NCBI GenBank assembly: GCA_051745425.1
Contig: JBNJEB010000006.1
Span: forward strand, 1 to 34,206
Source of the DNA: Halonatronomonas sp051745425
GTDB lineage: Bacteria; Bacillota; Halanaerobiia; Halanaerobiales; Halarsenatibacteraceae
DNA length: 34,206 bases
Reading direction: 5' to 3'
Positions 33,859 through 34,206 of this stretch are shown here, one piece after another. The notes under the pieces were generated by a model that searched no databases, was not told where the DNA came from, and was given only the letters and a program-made list of their open reading frames with translations. A program made the translations under genes and the position numbers. The stretch's first letter is position 1. Every line of letters starts with the position of its first letter.

Positions 33859-34206
33859 ATGGATACAATCTATTTGGATAATTCAGCAACTTCCTACCCG
33901 AAACCAGAAGCCGTTATAGAATCTATCTGTTATTTTATGCAAAATGTTGGAGCAAACCCTGGCCGGGGTGGCCATTCCAGTTCCCTTTCTGCAAGTAGAT
34001 TAATTTTAGAAACAAGGGAATTAATTGGCAATTTCTTTGGGGGGAGATCACCAGAAGAAGTAATCTTAACCCAGAATATTACCCATGCCTTAAATCTCGT
34101 TATTAAAGGCTATCTAAATAAGAATGATCATGTTATAACAACAAAATATGAACATAACTCAGTATTACGTCCCTTAAATAGATTAAAATCAGAAAAAAAT
34201 ATAAGT
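33859..34206 (+). CDS. Class V aminotransferase, cysteine desulfurase-like (3' end beyond window)
   Basis: PLP-dependent enzyme of the cysteine desulfurase/selenocysteine lyase group, translated by hand; 116 codons lie in the window. It begins MDTIYLDNSATSYPKPEAV, then NPGRGGHSSSLSASRLI, SPEEVILTQNITHALNLVIKG and TTKYEHNSVLRPL, all typical of the branch found with selenium genes such as the Enterococcus faecalis selenium-hydroxylase cluster. KGAGAG-type site AAAGGAGAG lies upstream. It diverges from yedE and is likely to mobilise selenium or sulfur for the carrier proteins. The catalytic Lys and Cys lie beyond the window, so the exact class is unproven. Confidence 0.88.
   Translation, partial: MDTIYLDNSATSYPKPEAVIESICYFMQNVGANPGRGGHSSSLSASRLILETRELIGNFFGGRSPEEVILTQNITHALNLVIKGYLNKNDHVITTKYEHNSVLRPLNRLKSEKNIS

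Noticed and set aside
1..34206. tRNA, rRNA, CRISPR, transposon, phage or att sites
   Set aside because: None was seen by eye; the genes are ordinary chromosomal ones with short gaps, and no gap exceeds 300 bases.

Overview
The window is AT-rich, single-copy chromosomal DNA from a low-GC, probably anaerobic Firmicute. The fusion of IspH to ribosomal protein S1, the FabK-type fatty-acid cluster, acetate formation by Pta-AckA and selenium-handling genes point to Clostridia or Halanaerobiales. The Glu/Asp-rich linkers and tails in several proteins would suit a salt-adapted member. This placement is inference; no rRNA or other marker lies in the window. Nearly all genes are on the minus strand. 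I see no tRNA, rRNA, CRISPR array, insertion sequence or phage.

From left to right. (1) 1-6151, read leftward from a good sigma-A promoter: a small zinc-ribbon protein, an MTA/SAH-deaminase-like amidohydrolase, a RadC-like protein that has lost its metal ligands, a large UPF0182 membrane protein and queG (cut by the window edge). (2) 6273-8310: ferritin and a class II photolyase are divergent, with promoters whose -10 boxes overlap. (3) 8408-13070: HU, gpsA, plsY, der and a DUF512 radical-SAM-like protein. (4) 13199-24173: a long housekeeping run in transcription order plsX, fabH, fabK, fabD, fabG, acpP, fabF, rnc, aroH, cmk, plsC, ispH-rpsA. It joins type II fatty-acid synthesis and phosphatidate synthesis with RNA processing, isoprenoid synthesis and translation. 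A hairpin between acpP and fabF may lower expression of the distal genes. (5) 24337-27344: rpmF and its partner DUF177 have their own consensus promoter; pta and ackA lie upstream. (6) 27510-31820: tmcAL (ylbM) runs rightward and overlaps, tail to tail, the YlbL/SepM-like PDZ-Lon protease gene. That gene is the last of an apparent operon with a two-component system whose sensor loop is rich in Met and His. (7) 32078-34206: a selenium cluster, YedE-type transporter, single-domain TusA-like protein and DUF3343 putative Se/S carrier, diverging from a cysteine-desulfurase-like gene cut by the right edge.

The points most worth a second look are: the metal-dead RadC/JAMM protein with a Cys-rich N-terminus; a spoVG-like (sigma-H type) promoter motif found with identical spacing before hup, ispH-rpsA and pta; two genes whose ribosome binding sites point to CTG start codons; the selenium cluster with its unexplained downstream hairpins; and the Met/His-rich sensor kinase beside a membrane protease.
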